Assembly (NCBI GenBank): GCA_024691125.1
Contig: JAILNV010000091.1
Location: forward strand, 1-40,763
DNA length: 40,763 nt
From: Lachnospiraceae bacterium
GTDB taxonomy: Bacteria > Bacillota > Clostridia > Lachnospirales > Lachnospiraceae
Direction of reading: 5' to 3'
Shown here: piece after piece, positions 8,690 through 16,330 of the stretch
Layout: every line of letters starts with the position of its first letter
Position numbering within the stretch: the first letter of the stretch is position 1
Made by a program: the position numbers and the translations under genes
Notes under the pieces: model-generated
Told to the model about the DNA's origin: nothing
Databases searched by the model: none
The model's input: the letters and a program-made list of their open reading frames with translations, nothing else

Positions 8690-9686
8690 ATCCGGTCTGC
8701 CTCCTCTCCTGCGCCAGTCTATGCATTCTGTCCCGCTCATCCTCCGAACGGTATATCATGCCTCCTGCCACATCATTATAGAATTCCCTGAAGCTCTCAT
8801 GCGAATCAATCTGTTTCTCGGTTATCTTCCCTGACGGGTATACTATCTTTACGGGAAGTCCACGGCTTGCAAAATACCACGCCGCAGATACGCAGAATTC
8901 AAGAAAATAATCCCTGCGTCTTAAGAATTCCGTATCCTGAACTACAGCCGACATATTAACCGGTTCAAGGATGAGAGTAATCCTTCTTGTATCCATCCTG
9001 TCGGGAATTCGCACAACATATTTAACAAGCCTTGCCGAGACCTTCCAGTTAATTGATCTTATCGGATCTCCCGGCACATAGAGCCGCATATCGTTACCCG
9101 GTATTTCCTCGTTATTTACGGTGCTTTTCATGCCGATGCTGTTTCTGAGATTCTCAATATCCATATATGTTCCGGCTATTTCTGTTATCTTTGGAGCCAC
9201 TACCGCCCTGAAGGTATACGGCACATTAAGCTCAATCCCTATAATGCCGAAGGGATCACTGAATCCGACAGACTTAAGTCCGACATCATAGGCGCCTCCA
9301 TATAGGCACACAGCCTTAGCCTTCAGCTTAACGGACTGTTTCGCTTTTAACGATATTTTCGCTTTATCCCTGATTGCGTCAAAATCACACCTGTCGGAAT
9401 GCAGGATCATCTTCATGTCATGTATCGGAAGGATACCGGTATTGTCTAAAGATACGGTAAAATCATGGCTTTCACCCTTTACAATGCGATGTGAATCAAG
9501 CTCCTGATAAACGGAAAGGAACCTGTAATTTAGAACGATATATATAATGGATACAGGGATCAAAAGAAGAACTGCATATAACAAAAGAAAAGGAAGCAGG
9601 CCTCCGTAGAAGCTTGCAAATACAACAGCAGATATGAGGGCAATAATATAAGCTGCACAGCCCTTTTTACTTAACCTTATACTCAT
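8616..9686 (-). CDS. DUF58 domain protein
   Basis: The 356-residue protein has two N-terminal membrane segments (about residues 10-55) and a beta-rich region. The DUF58 core follows, with the diagnostic MRLYVPGDPIRSINWKVSARL (about residues 200-220) and a following VRIPDRMDTRRITLILEP, which begins a von Willebrand A-like fold. DUF58 proteins are partners of MoxR AAA+ ATPases, probably in assembling or activating envelope or enzyme complexes. Its start overlaps the moxR stop by 4 bp (ATGA), and its end overlaps the transglutaminase gene, so the three genes are one transcript. Confidence 0.88.
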   Translation of the reverse strand: MSIRLSKKGCAAYIIALISAVVFASFYGGLLPFLLLYAVLLLIPVSIIYIVLNYRFLSVYQELDSHRIVKGESHDFTVSLDNTGILPIHDMKMILHSDRCDFDAIRDKAKISLKAKQSVKLKAKAVCLYGGAYDVGLKSVGFSDPFGIIGIELNVPYTFRAVVAPKITEIAGTYMDIENLRNSIGMKSTVNNEEIPGNDMRLYVPGDPIRSINWKVSARLVKYVVRIPDRMDTRRITLILEPVNMSAVVQDTEFLRRRDYFLEFCVSAAWYFASRGLPVKIVYPSGKITEKQIDSHESFREFYNDVAGGMIYRSEDERDRMHRLAQERRQTGYGEETNVIICEDEWPGEDFCTVAG

Positions 9687-10618
9687 CTTGAAGGAACCTT
9701 AATGTGATCGGTTATACGCTTTATGACTTTATCCTGCGACATGCGGTTCATGCGCGCCTGCGCTGTCAGGATAAGCCTGTGCGGAAGCGTGATCAGGGCA
9801 GCATTCAGGATATCCTCCGGGATGCAGTAATCACGTCCTTCATACAGAGCATGTGCCTGTGCATATCTTAGAAGTGATAACAGCGCTCTCGGGGAAGCTC
9901 CGCACGCTATATCGGTATCGTTTCTGGTGGCTTCTATTATAAGTACTGCGTAATCGGTAAGACTACCGTTCACTTTGACTTCTTTAACATCTGTACGAAG
10001 CCTTATAACATCGGAGCCCTCAAGCACCGATCCGGTTTCCTGATGAAGCGTGCCCTCAAGGAAGCTTTCTGCCATCTTTACGGCATCACTGCTTACCGGA
10101 TAACCTATCTTAAGCCTGAGCATGAACCTGTCAAGCTGGGCTTCAGGTAAAGGATAAGTTCCTGCTGTTTCCATCGGATTCTGCGTTCCGATGACCATGA
10201 ACGGTTCCGGAAGCGGCAGATTCTTACCGTCTATTGTAACGCTGTGTTCCTCCATCGCCTGAAGCAGCGCGGATTGTGTCTTCGGTGATGTCCTGTTAAG
10301 TTCATCCGCAAGTACGATATTATTCATCACCGGACCCGGGACCACTTCGAAATCACCGGTTTTCGTATTGTAAACGGACAGACCGGTTATATCAGACGGC
10401 ATTGTATCCGGAGTACACTGTATCCTTGCAAAAGAAAGCGCCAGTGAATCGGAAAGTGACTTCGCAAGAGTAGTCTTTCCAACACCCGGCACATCTTCTA
10501 TAAGCACATGGCCCTCGCTTAAAAGAGCTGTAATAAGACTGTCGACTATATCGCTCTTTCCTACGATACGCTTTTCTATATTACTTTTTAAAATTCCGAT
10601 CATCTCAAGATTATCCAT
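9683..10618 (-). CDS. MoxR-family AAA+ ATPase
   Basis: The 311-residue ATPase has Walker A DVPGVGKTT (about residues 42-50), Walker B NIVLADELNRTSPKTQSALLQAMEE, sensor 1 VIGTQNP, an arginine finger region in PLPEAQLDRFMLRLKIGYP, and a C-terminal lid domain with GASPRALLSLLRYAQA. MoxR ATPases act as chaperone-like activators with DUF58/VWA partners. It is the first gene of the moxR - DUF58 - transglutaminase operon. A plausible promoter lies at 10660-10688. The ribosome site (AAGGGTAAG) is a little far from the first ATG, so an ATG five codons later is possible. Confidence 0.9.
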   Translation of the reverse strand: MDNLEMIGILKSNIEKRIVGKSDIVDSLITALLSEGHVLIEDVPGVGKTTLAKSLSDSLALSFARIQCTPDTMPSDITGLSVYNTKTGDFEVVPGPVMNNIVLADELNRTSPKTQSALLQAMEEHSVTIDGKNLPLPEPFMVIGTQNPMETAGTYPLPEAQLDRFMLRLKIGYPVSSDAVKMAESFLEGTLHQETGSVLEGSDVIRLRTDVKEVKVNGSLTDYAVLIIEATRNDTDIACGASPRALLSLLRYAQAHALYEGRDYCIPEDILNAALITLPHRLILTAQARMNRMSQDKVIKRITDHIKVPSR

Positions 10619-10659
10619 GATGTTATTCTTACCCTTTATCTTTAAATATAATTATTTTT

Positions 10660-10688
10660 ATTATATCAGATAAAAGAAAGAATGTCTC
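10660..10688 (-). promoter_or_regulatory. Predicted sigma-A promoter for moxR operon
   Basis: On the minus strand GAGACA (10688-10683) and TATAAT (10665-10660) are separated by 17 bases. The -10 box is consensus and the -35 box matches 4 of 6. It lies about 42 bases before the moxR ATG and just after the end of the tusA-like gene, with no strong terminator in between. Confidence 0.5.
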
Positions 10689-10714
10689 TTTAATTAGAAT
10701 ACTTTCGTGAGAGA

Positions 10715-10960
10715 TCAGTCACCAACCTTTTTTATAAACAGCTCGAATGTACCGTCATTGTTATCGGTAAGCTCAAGCACCTCATGCCCTTCTTCCTTAA
10801 TGGACCTCGGCACATTCTGAACCGGTTCACCGTCATTAAGATGCACCTGCAGTATCTGTCCCTCATCCATTTCCTCAAGAGCCACCTTGGTCTTTACAAA
10901 TGTGATGGGGCAGGTTACATCCGTAATATCTATCTTCTCATCAACATTATAATCTGCCAT
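10715..10960 (-). CDS. TusA-family sulfur-transfer protein
   Basis: An 81-residue protein of the SirA/TusA/YedF fold. The signature CPITFVKTKVALEEMDEGQILQVHLNDGEP (from about residue 17) includes the conserved Cys-Pro at the start of the first helix; this Cys carries persulfide in the family. The TusA group relays sulfur from cysteine desulfurases. I start at the ATG at 10960 (GAAAGGCAGG 7 bases upstream) rather than the TTG two codons earlier, which has its SD one base away. It begins 2 bases after the JAMM protease stop, so it is the last gene of the encapsulin/sulfur gene set. Confidence 0.85.
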   Translation of the reverse strand: MADYNVDEKIDITDVTCPITFVKTKVALEEMDEGQILQVHLNDGEPVQNVPRSIKEEGHEVLELTDNNDGTFELFIKKVGD

Positions 10961-10962
10961 TA

Positions 10963-11406
10963 TCAATCCTGCCTTTCTTCAACTATGATAAGTTCTTCTT
11001 TTCTGACCGTTTTATTACCCTGTTCTCCCTCAACATGAAACGCATTAAGAACAGGGGATCCTTCCTTTTCAAGCGACAGGATAAGATAGCTTGCACTGCT
11101 GTCATTTGCCAGTCTCTTATCCTCCTCAGACGGCCTTGAAGGTGTTTCCGGATGCGAGTGCCAGTTGCCGAGCGGAGTAAGCCCGAGCGTTCTCATATCC
11201 TTAACCGCTTTTAACTGTTCCCGCGGGTCTATCGTGAAATGCTCATTGGTATGGTCGATGTTCTCAAGGATATAGACCTTCTTTATTTCCCTTATCCCAT
11301 CCTCACCGTCTGTACCCGCGATAAGTCCGCAGGCTTCATCCGGCGCTACGGAAAGAGCATGTTCGTATATCCTGTTAAAATCGGATTCTTTAATTGTTAT
11401 CTTCAT
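10963..11406 (-). CDS. JAMM/MPN-domain metalloprotease (module B)
   Basis: The 147-residue protein is a minimal JAB1/MPN domain. It has the upstream catalytic Glu24 (DEACGLIAG) and the zinc motif His83-Ser-His85-Pro-x6-Ser93-x2-Asp96 in NWHSHPETPSRPSEED. Bacterial stand-alone JAMM proteins in E1/ubiquitin-like clusters (Mec, QbsD, HcyD) trim carrier proteins to expose Gly-Gly or release amino-acid products. Here the likely substrate is the ThiS-like protein at 12356-12598, whose GGG is followed by 13 residues. It follows the MoeB-like gene after a 99-base gap holding an inverted repeat; its own ribosome site is weak. Confidence 0.88.
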   Translation of the reverse strand: MKITIKESDFNRIYEHALSVAPDEACGLIAGTDGEDGIREIKKVYILENIDHTNEHFTIDPREQLKAVKDMRTLGLTPLGNWHSHPETPSRPSEEDKRLANDSSASYLILSLEKEGSPVLNAFHVEGEQGNKTVRKEELIIVEERQD

Positions 11407-11432
11407 TTATTTTAAATATCCCTGCCAATATT

Positions 11433-11473
11433 CATTTGTATTTTCGCTGTTTTAGATTCAACCAATACAAATG
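11433..11473. repeat. 10-bp inverted repeat between moeB-like and JAMM genes
   Basis: CATTTGTATT (11433-11442) and AATACAAATG (11464-11473) are perfect inverted arms with a 21-base spacer. There is no T-run after the stem in either direction, so it is not a classic terminator. It could be an mRNA-processing or stabilising hairpin, or an operator. Confidence 0.5.
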
Positions 11474-11505
11474 TTTTATAACTTGCCTCTTTAATCCCCT
11501 CTTAT

Positions 11506-12312
11506 TCAGTGCAGATCGCAGACTGCCTGTTCGTAATCGATAAGTGTGGTTATCGTCGGATGATCCGAACATACAGCACAGCCCTTACCACGCGGCGGAA
11601 GCTTGATCTTATGGAACTCCATCTTAAGGGCATCATAGGTAAGCAGATATCCGCTTAAGAGCTCTCCTACTCCCGTTATATACTTAACGGCTTCCATAGC
11701 CTGCAGTGATCCGATCACACCGCCCATTGCACCTATCACTCCCGCCTGCTTACAGGTAGGTACGGCATCCTTCGGAGGCGGATTCTTGAATATACATCTG
11801 TAGCATGGTCCTTCTCCGGGTATTATTGTCGTAAGCTGTCCCTTGAACCTTATTATCCCGGCATGTGACAGCGGCTTCTTAGCCATCACACATGCATCGT
11901 TTATAAGAAACTTGGCCGGGAAATTATCGGTTCCGTCAAGAATGAAATCATAATCCTTTATAAGGTCTGAAATATTCTCGCTGTTTACGAACTGATAATA
12001 TGTGTTAACCGTCACATCGGGGTTAATGGCACGCATGGTCTCGGCAGCGGAATCCACCTTCTTCTTTCCGATGTCATTCGTCGAATGGATTACCTGACGC
12101 TGAAGATTGGAAAGATCAACAACATCCGCATCCGCTATACCTATTGTTCCTACTCCTGCTGCGGCAAGATACAGGGCTGCCGGTGCTCCGAGGCCGCCTG
12201 CACCTATTATAAGTACCTTGGCGTTGAGCAGCTTCTTCTGTCCTTTGGCGCCTATTTCTTTTAAAATAATATGTCTTGAATATCTTTCAAGCTGTTCATT
12301 GGTAAACGGCAT
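11506..12312 (-). CDS. MoeB/ThiF-like E1 adenylyltransferase
   Basis: The 268-residue enzyme activates the C-terminal glycine of a ubiquitin-like sulfur carrier as acyl-adenylate. Seen: the nucleotide loop IGAGGLGAPAALYLA (about residues 36-50), DADVVDLSNLQRQVIH (Asp and Arg of the ATP site), DGTDNFPAKFLINDAC, and the zinc Cys pairs CYRC and CAVC near the C-terminus. The length fits MoeB/ThiF without a rhodanese domain. A strong AGGAGGAGG ribosome site precedes the ATG. It directly follows the ThiS-like carrier gene (43-base gap), which is its natural partner. MoeB, ThiF and HesA cannot be separated from sequence alone. Confidence 0.88.
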   Translation of the reverse strand: MPFTNEQLERYSRHIILKEIGAKGQKKLLNAKVLIIGAGGLGAPAALYLAAAGVGTIGIADADVVDLSNLQRQVIHSTNDIGKKKVDSAAETMRAINPDVTVNTYYQFVNSENISDLIKDYDFILDGTDNFPAKFLINDACVMAKKPLSHAGIIRFKGQLTTIIPGEGPCYRCIFKNPPPKDAVPTCKQAGVIGAMGGVIGSLQAMEAVKYITGVGELLSGYLLTYDALKMEFHKIKLPPRGKGCAVCSDHPTITTLIDYEQAVCDLH

Positions 12313-12355
12313 TGGTTCCTCCTCCTATAATGTAATGCCCCTCCTTAGTCGGCGG

Positions 12356-12598
12356 CTATTCGTCGGAACCATCCTGAATTATGCTTTGCATAATGGTTCC
12401 TCCTCCCATAAAATACAGGAATTCTACTTCATCTCCCTCTTTCAGGATATGGGTATCGAAGGTTCCTGATTCTATGAATTCCTCATTAACAGATACTGTT
12501 ACATACTGGGGTGTTTCCACGTTCTCCTGTTCGATAAGCTGAGAAACCGTAAGACCGTCAGCGACTTCCTTCACTGTACCTGATACTGTTATCTTCAT
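12356..12598 (-). CDS. ThiS/MoaD-like sulfur carrier with C-terminal extension
   Basis: An 80-residue beta-grasp protein: MKITVSGTVKEVADGLTVSQ at the start, then VSVNEEFI and LKEGDEVEFLYFMGGG. In ThiS/MoaD the Gly-Gly is the extreme C-terminus and becomes a thiocarboxylate. Here GGG (residues 65-67) is followed by 13 more residues, TIMQSIIQDGSDE, so it must be trimmed before activation. A JAMM protease gene two places downstream would do this. The start is the ATG at 12598, which has AAGGAGAG 6 bases upstream; an upstream in-frame codon at 12652 lies in the cysE end. The three GGA codons for GGG also form an SD-like string. Confidence 0.88.
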   Translation of the reverse strand: MKITVSGTVKEVADGLTVSQLIEQENVETPQYVTVSVNEEFIESGTFDTHILKEGDEVEFLYFMGGGTIMQSIIQDGSDE

Positions 12599-12633
12599 AA
12601 TTCTCTCCTTATAAATTAATGTAATGATTCCTC

Positions 12634-13593
12634 CTAAATCATATAGTACCAATCATTACTCTGTTTTATTTCTTCTGTCTTTAATTCATTATTCTTTGTA
12701 CGGTATTCCATCTCCGGATTCTTAATGCTCACACGCGTATTGGCCGGTACCGAACTTGTAATGAAGGCATTACCACCTATGACAGTGTTCTCACCGATCA
12801 CCGTTTCGCCGCCGAGGATCGACGCTCCGGCATAGATAGTAACGTTATCTCCTATGGTGGGATGGCGTTTCTTACCGGATAATTTCTGACCTCCTCTGGT
12901 CGACAGAGCACCGATGGTAACGCCCTGATAGATCTTTACATTCTTCCCGATAATGGATGTTTCGCCTACAACGATGCCTGTTCCGTGGTCGATGAAGAAA
13001 TATTTGTCTATCATTGCTCCGGGATGGATGTCGATACCGGTCTCCGAATGAGCATACTCTGTCATCAGTCTCGGAAGCACGGGAACTTTAAGCTTATACA
13101 GCTCATGAGCAAGCCTGTATACTGTTATTGCCATAAGACCGGGGTATGCCAGTATGATCTCTTCAAAACAGCCGGCAGCCGGATCCCCGTCAAATGCAGC
13201 AAGCAGATCTGTCTCTATATACTCTCTTATTACGGGAATCTTACGCAGGAATTCGGTACATATCCTGTAGCTCTCCTTCTCCCTCTGCTTATTGGTCATC
13301 GTTCCGCGAAGCCTGCAGAAGTCAAGCGCCAGCATAACCTGCTTGTTAAGATGATAGAAGACATCCTCTATTATCACCGCATAATAATTGTCCGGATTAT
13401 ATATCTTGTATGTCCTCTCCCGGAAATAACCGGGGAAAATGATGCGCAGAAGATCGCGCACCATTTCCCTCATTTCTTTTTTATCCGGTTTGTTATAAAT
13501 ATTTACGGCGTCAATATTCTTGCCACCCTGATAATCCGCAAGAATCTCACTTACTATCCCGCCTATTTCCTCTTCATTGATCACATTTTCCAT
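12634..13593 (-). CDS. cysE: Serine O-acetyltransferase (EpsC/CysE-type)
   Basis: Makes O-acetylserine from serine and acetyl-CoA. The 319-residue protein has a long helical N-terminal domain (to about residue 190). A left-handed beta-helix of hexapeptide repeats follows: HSETGIDIHPGAMIDKYFFIDHGTGIVVGETSIIGKNVKIYQGVTIGAL, with catalytic His/Asp in the FIDHGTG and DIHPGA stretches, then GDNVTIYAGASILGG. The long N-terminus matches the EpsC subgroup, found beside family 2 encapsulins and cysteine desulfurases in other bacteria. It starts 12 bases after the desulfurase stop. No cysK/cysM is in the window. Confidence 0.92.
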   Translation of the reverse strand: MENVINEEEIGGIVSEILADYQGGKNIDAVNIYNKPDKKEMREMVRDLLRIIFPGYFRERTYKIYNPDNYYAVIIEDVFYHLNKQVMLALDFCRLRGTMTNKQREKESYRICTEFLRKIPVIREYIETDLLAAFDGDPAAGCFEEIILAYPGLMAITVYRLAHELYKLKVPVLPRLMTEYAHSETGIDIHPGAMIDKYFFIDHGTGIVVGETSIIGKNVKIYQGVTIGALSTRGGQKLSGKKRHPTIGDNVTIYAGASILGGETVIGENTVIGGNAFITSSVPANTRVSIKNPEMEYRTKNNELKTEEIKQSNDWYYMI

Positions 13594-13605
13594 TGTGCCA
13601 TTCCT

Positions 13606-15261
13606 TTATGCGAATGCTTTAAGTACTTTAACCATTGCATCTATGTCATCCGGCGAATTGTATATTGCTATCGTAGGCCTTACAGCGCTTTCATATCCAA
13701 ATCGTCTCAGTACAGGCTGCGCACAGTGATGACCGGTGCGGACTGCTATACCATGATCGTTAAGCCTCTTACCTACTTCATCATCCGAATATCCATCCAG
13801 CTTAAATGCAAGTGCCGAAGCCTTATTGTAAGCTGTGCCTATCATGGTAAGTCCCTTTACCTTCGACATCTCCTTAATGGCATACTGCAGAAGTTCATGC
13901 TCCCATTTGTATACACAGGGCATTCCTATTGCCGTAAGATATTTAAGGGCTTCGCCCAGTCCCACAGCATCCGAAATACTTCCGGTACCTGCTTCGAATT
14001 TATTCGGGAGGCCGTTATATATCGTCCTTTTAAAGGTAACATCGGCTATCATGTTTCCGCCGCCGTGATAAGGCTCTGCCTCTTCCAGAAGCTCCTTCTT
14101 TCCGTATACAACGCCTATACCGGTAGGCGCGAAGATCTTGTGTCCCGAGAAAACGAAGAAGTCCGCATCAAGTGCCGAAACATTAACCGGTATATGAGCA
14201 ACCGACTGAGCTCCGTCTATAAGTATCCTTACCCCGTGAGCATGGGCTATGGCTATTAGCTCCTCTACCGGCGTAACCGTTCCGAGAACATTGGACACAT
14301 GGGTGGCGGCCACGAATTTAGTCCTTGGTGTAAACAGCTTCGTATATTCATCAAGCATAAGCTGTCCTGTTTCATCACAGGGTATTACCTTGATAACAGC
14401 TCCCGTCTTCTGTGCAATAAGCTGCCATGGAACTATGTTCGCATGATGCTCAAGTATCGATACTATTATTTCATCCCCGGGCTGAAGCTTAGGCCTTACA
14501 TAAGCGTTGGCTACCAGGTTTATCGCCTCTGTCGTTCCTCTTACGAATACGATCTCCTCCGAAGACCCTGCTCCGATGAAATCCCTTACCGTATCTCTAG
14601 CGGCCTCGTAGGCATCCGTAGACCTCGCTGCCAGGGTATGCGCTCCTCTGTGTACATTGGAATTCTCATGCTCGAAATAATATGTGAGCCTGTCTATAAC
14701 GACCTTCGGTCTCTGAGTGGTGGCTCCGTTATCAAGCCATACCAGAGGGTATCCGTTGATCCTTTCTTCCAATATCGGGAAATCACTTCTTATCTGAGCA
14801 AGAGTCTTACTTCCCACTCTTATTGAACCGTTTCTTGAAGAGCCTTCTTCTTTGGAAGCATAGACCGGTCTGTCTCCTGAAAGAGATGTTGACGTATCAA
14901 TCCTTCTGTCCTCTTCCTTTGCCTGATCTGCCGACATAACTCTGGGGGCATATGAAGCTGTCTCAACATCCGAAGACCCGTTTCCGAAAGGATGCTCCCA
15001 GTCGAAATCATCCGTAAGAGCCTTCCCGGCCTGTTCCTCCTCAAAGGCTCCGACAGCATTTACATCTGTACCTGTAACTGTACTTTCAGCTATTGCCGTA
15101 TCTGTTTCCGTAACTGTCACAGCATTATCGAATACACCCTCTGTAAGATCCGGAAACAGCTGATTGGCAAGTACGGTAAGATCAAAGACTGAAGGTACTC
15201 CTGCCAGTTCTTCATATGATGATCCTGATGGTTCAAGTCCCAATCGATCAGTCGTAATCAT
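13606..15261 (-). CDS. Encapsulin-cargo cysteine desulfurase (SufS-like, N-terminal extension)
   Basis: A PLP enzyme that removes sulfur from cysteine as an enzyme-bound persulfide. The catalytic part (about residues 160-551) is group II/SufS-like. It shows LDNGATTQRPK, FVRGTTEAINLVA, HHANIVPW, the PLP lysine in FSGHKIFAPTGIGVVYGK, and the active-site Cys in RTGHHCAQPVLRRFG. The first about 155 residues are acidic, Thr/Ser/Val-rich and likely disordered, apart from a hydrophobic stretch VPSVFDLTVLANQLFPDL (about 22-39). This fits the cargo-loading domain of family 2A encapsulin desulfurases. I start at the ATG at 15261 (AGGTG 6 bases upstream) rather than a GTG at 15270. It overlaps the shell gene by 14 bp, so the two are coupled. 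Confidence 0.93.
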   Translation of the reverse strand: MITTDRLGLEPSGSSYEELAGVPSVFDLTVLANQLFPDLTEGVFDNAVTVTETDTAIAESTVTGTDVNAVGAFEEEQAGKALTDDFDWEHPFGNGSSDVETASYAPRVMSADQAKEEDRRIDTSTSLSGDRPVYASKEEGSSRNGSIRVGSKTLAQIRSDFPILEERINGYPLVWLDNGATTQRPKVVIDRLTYYFEHENSNVHRGAHTLAARSTDAYEAARDTVRDFIGAGSSEEIVFVRGTTEAINLVANAYVRPKLQPGDEIIVSILEHHANIVPWQLIAQKTGAVIKVIPCDETGQLMLDEYTKLFTPRTKFVAATHVSNVLGTVTPVEELIAIAHAHGVRILIDGAQSVAHIPVNVSALDADFFVFSGHKIFAPTGIGVVYGKKELLEEAEPYHGGGNMIADVTFKRTIYNGLPNKFEAGTGSISDAVGLGEALKYLTAIGMPCVYKWEHELLQYAIKEMSKVKGLTMIGTAYNKASALAFKLDGYSDDEVGKRLNDHGIAVRTGHHCAQPVLRRFGYESAVRPTIAIYNSPDDIDAMVKVLKAFA

Positions 15262-16207
15262 AATATTCACCTACCTCAACATCTTCCAATACGGCAATGG
15301 CATCATCGGCTAAGATTGCAGCCGAGCAGTACAGTGACAGAAGATATGAAGCAACACCCTTATCATCTATTCCGCGGAAACGAACAGAGAGACCTCTTGA
15401 ATGCTCATTCTTAAGACCTGCCTGGAAGAGACCTATTACACCTCTCCTGGCTTCACCCGTTCTTACAAGAAGTATGTTTGTCTTACCACTCTGGGATGTG
15501 GGATTCTTAAGTCCGTCTACAAGAAGCTTGTCAGTCGGAACTACGGGTATTCCTCTCCATGTAAGGAAGGTACCGCCTGCGATATTTACAACTACGGGCG
15601 GAACACCGCGCCTTGTACATTCTCTTTCGAATGCTGCAATAGCTCTGGGATGAGCAAGGAAGAATGAAGGCTCCTTCCATACCTTGGAAATGAGCTCATC
15701 GAGATCATCGGGTGTGGGCCTTCCGTTTATTGTCTGTATTCTCTGAGAATCGGCAACGTTCTTAAGAAGTCCGTAATCATCATTGTTTATAAGCTGGCTT
15801 TCCTGACGCTCTCTTAATGACTCTATAGCCAGCTGAAGCTGTTCCTGTACCTGATCGTACGGCGAACCGTATACATCCTCAACAGCTGTGTTAACATTGA
15901 TGATCGTTGAGATGGAATTAAGGATGTACTCGCGTGGCTTGGTCTCATACTCGATATAGCCGTCCGGAATTATATCCGACTTCTTGGTCTGTGAGCAGAG
16001 AACATCTAAAGGAGTCTCACCTTCCACAACCTTATTTACCCTGAATATACCTGTTTCAAGTCCTTTGAACTCAAGGAACTTGGTAAGCCACTTAGGTGTT
16101 AAAGCTCCGTACTGAGGCTTTGTTTTTGTGACGTTGGCAAGATTATATGCCGCTGCCGCAGATAGCGCATTGATTCCTGTTGTCTTCGTTTCTGTTTCTT
16201 TAGCCAT
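15248..16207 (-). CDS. Family 2A encapsulin shell protein (SrpI-like)
   Basis: The 319-residue HK97-fold shell protein closely resembles cyanobacterial SrpI as I remember it: ATKT-P...TP-WL near the N-terminus, ETGIFRVNKV, EYILNSISTIINVNTAVEDVY, LRERQESQLINNDDYGLLKNV, RPTPDDLDELISKVWKEPSFFLAHP, AFERECTRRGVPP, TWRGIPVVPTDK and a C-terminal AVLEDVEVGEYYDYD. Family 2A shells form icosahedral compartments that take up a cysteine desulfurase through its disordered N-terminus and can store elemental sulfur. The expected cargo gene overlaps its 3' end. A very strong site, GGAGGAATTAAA, precedes the ATG. A 118-base leader with a hairpin separates it from the upstream E1-rhodanese gene, giving a possible expression boost. 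Confidence 0.95.
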   Translation of the reverse strand: MAKETETKTTGINALSAAAAYNLANVTKTKPQYGALTPKWLTKFLEFKGLETGIFRVNKVVEGETPLDVLCSQTKKSDIIPDGYIEYETKPREYILNSISTIINVNTAVEDVYGSPYDQVQEQLQLAIESLRERQESQLINNDDYGLLKNVADSQRIQTINGRPTPDDLDELISKVWKEPSFFLAHPRAIAAFERECTRRGVPPVVVNIAGGTFLTWRGIPVVPTDKLLVDGLKNPTSQSGKTNILLVRTGEARRGVIGLFQAGLKNEHSRGLSVRFRGIDDKGVASYLLSLYCSAAILADDAIAVLEDVEVGEYYDYD

Positions 16208-16241
16208 TTTAATTCCTCCGCTTATGTGTTAGATTTTCTAT

Positions 16242-16262
16242 ATGAAGTCCTCGCGGACTCAT
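16242..16262 (-). promoter_or_regulatory. GNRA-capped hairpin in encapsulin leader
   Basis: In the minus-strand RNA, AUG-AGUCC pairs with GGACU-(U)-CAU around a GCGA tetraloop: 8 base pairs with one bulged U. It lies about 35 bases before the encapsulin ATG and ends well before the ribosome site. It has no U-run, so it is more likely an RNA stability or processing element than a terminator. Confidence 0.45.
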
Positions 16263-16314
16263 TAGACCTTCCGCCTTTTCGATATACCCGGCATCACGTT
16301 TGGGGTTATTTATG

Positions 16315-16330
16315 TGTAAGTTAACTTACA
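16315..16330. repeat. 16-bp perfect palindrome at the end of the E1-rhodanese gene
   Basis: TGTAAGTTAACTTACA is a perfect 16-bp palindrome that includes the stop codon of the MoaD-MoeB-rhodanese gene. Perfect symmetry without a loop suits a dimeric DNA-binding site rather than an RNA hairpin. It could also be chance. Confidence 0.4.

Noticed and set aside
10619-10714. Possible terminator between the tusA-like gene and moxR (TCTCT ... AGAGA)
   Set aside because: The stem is only about 5 bp with a long loop and no proper T-run.
12985-14259. Long plus-strand frame of 424 codons opposite cysE and the desulfurase
   Set aside because: It is a shadow of two strongly conserved minus-strand genes, has no ribosome site and has an unnatural composition rich in Tyr, Cys, Ile and Arg.
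16238-16270. Hammerhead-ribozyme-like string (CTAATGA then GTCC-GCGA-GGAC) in the encapsulin leader
   Set aside because: The hammerhead core needs CUGAUGA before and GAAA after stem II. Here the G of CUGAUGA is A and the bases after GGAC are UUCAUA, so the catalytic core is missing.
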